A DNA stretch of 64,000 bases from Dendrolimus kikuchii (Eukaryota; Arthropoda; Insecta; Lepidoptera; Lasiocampidae). The position numbers were made by a program, and so were the translations under genes. The stretch is taken from NCBI GenBank assembly GCA_019925095.2, contig CM034415.1:11824833-11888832 (forward strand), read 5' to 3'. This document shows, piece by piece, positions 63,885 to 64,000 of the stretch; within the stretch, counting starts at the first letter, position 1, and each line of letters opens with the position of its first letter. The notes under the pieces were generated by a model that saw only the letters and a list, made by a program, of their open reading frames with translations, made no database searches and had not been told where the DNA came from.

Positions 63885-64000
63885 GCAAAAATATAAAAGC
63901 GGCTAGTGTTTGTTGCAAACGGTTATTCGACCGCTGTTTATGAACCTATAAACTTTAAAGTGAAGTGTAAAATTGATGATTGAGATTTAGAGGTTGAAAG
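63885..64000 (+). promoter_or_regulatory. Core-promoter-like region at window edge
   Basis: TATAAAA at 63892-63898 is followed about 30 bp later by ttattcgaccgctg. Downstream sequence is purine-rich and unlike the flanking repeats. aagatggcgccac (63821-63833), a factor-site-like word, lies about 60 bp upstream. A transcription start for a gene to the right is possible. No ATG-led frame is visible before the end. Confidence 0.35.

Overview
The window looks like a transposon-dense intergenic or intronic stretch of a lepidopteran (moth or butterfly) nuclear genome. Supporting signs are AT-rich sequence, no bacterial gene structure, several short Helitron-like copies ending in the lepidopteran motif cgcgggca..gctagt, two BEL/Pao-type pol relics, a Ty3/Gypsy element, and dozens of copies of a few dispersed repeat families. 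I recognise no host protein gene, rRNA or tRNA gene. The only long open frames belong to retroelements. A core-promoter-like sequence at the extreme right (about 63.9 kb) may lead into a gene beyond the window.

Repeat names used here are local labels. RepA is a roughly 320-bp element ending in an A- or T-run. LINE-B is the 5'-truncated 3' end of one non-LTR retrotransposon; it encodes a conserved C-terminal peptide and ends in (ATGT)n. LTR-C is a solo LTR family. RepD, RepF, RepH, RepI, RepJ and RepK are unclassified or Helitron-like repeats. RetE is a roughly 325-bp retroposon. MiteG is a TIR element.

Layout: 0-14 kb is a mosaic of RepA, LINE-B, RepF, RetE, an intact MITE (6746-7031) and two inverted ~770-bp Helitron-like copies (2.4-3.2 and 8.5-9.3 kb). 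At 14.6-16.0 kb lies a 110-bp satellite array of 12.5 nearly identical units, grown inside a Helitron-like repeat. At 18.2-18.6 kb there is a 156-bp tandem array bearing terminal inverted repeats. A tRNA-derived SINE sits at 20.8-21.0 kb. A BEL/Pao element (21.9-25.7 kb, minus strand) has lost its RT core and carries one stop inside integrase. Two solo LTRs (25.7-26.6 and 38.8-39.6 kb) share the same 4-bp target and each holds a LINE-B insertion. A second BEL/Pao relic (36.0-37.7 kb, minus) keeps an uninterrupted integrase frame. The 43-51 kb stretch holds more RetE, LINE-B and two strong hairpins. At 51.59-55.48 kb sits a structurally intact Ty3/Gypsy retrotransposon: identical 141-bp LTRs, 5-bp target duplication, a single 1197-codon Gag-Pol frame. 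It is inserted in a RepD copy whose unoccupied counterpart is seen at 38.2 kb. At 56.07-56.83 kb is an hAT-like element with an internal 16-bp minisatellite.

The most interesting signal is in the intact Ty3/Gypsy element. The 14 nt just after its 5' LTR are perfectly reverse-complementary to a segment inside that LTR, and no obvious tRNA primer site was recognised. This is the layout expected of Tf1-type self-primed reverse transcription. The second theme is stratigraphy: many LINE-B and RetE copies have readable target-site duplications, so insertion order can be reconstructed from sequence alone.
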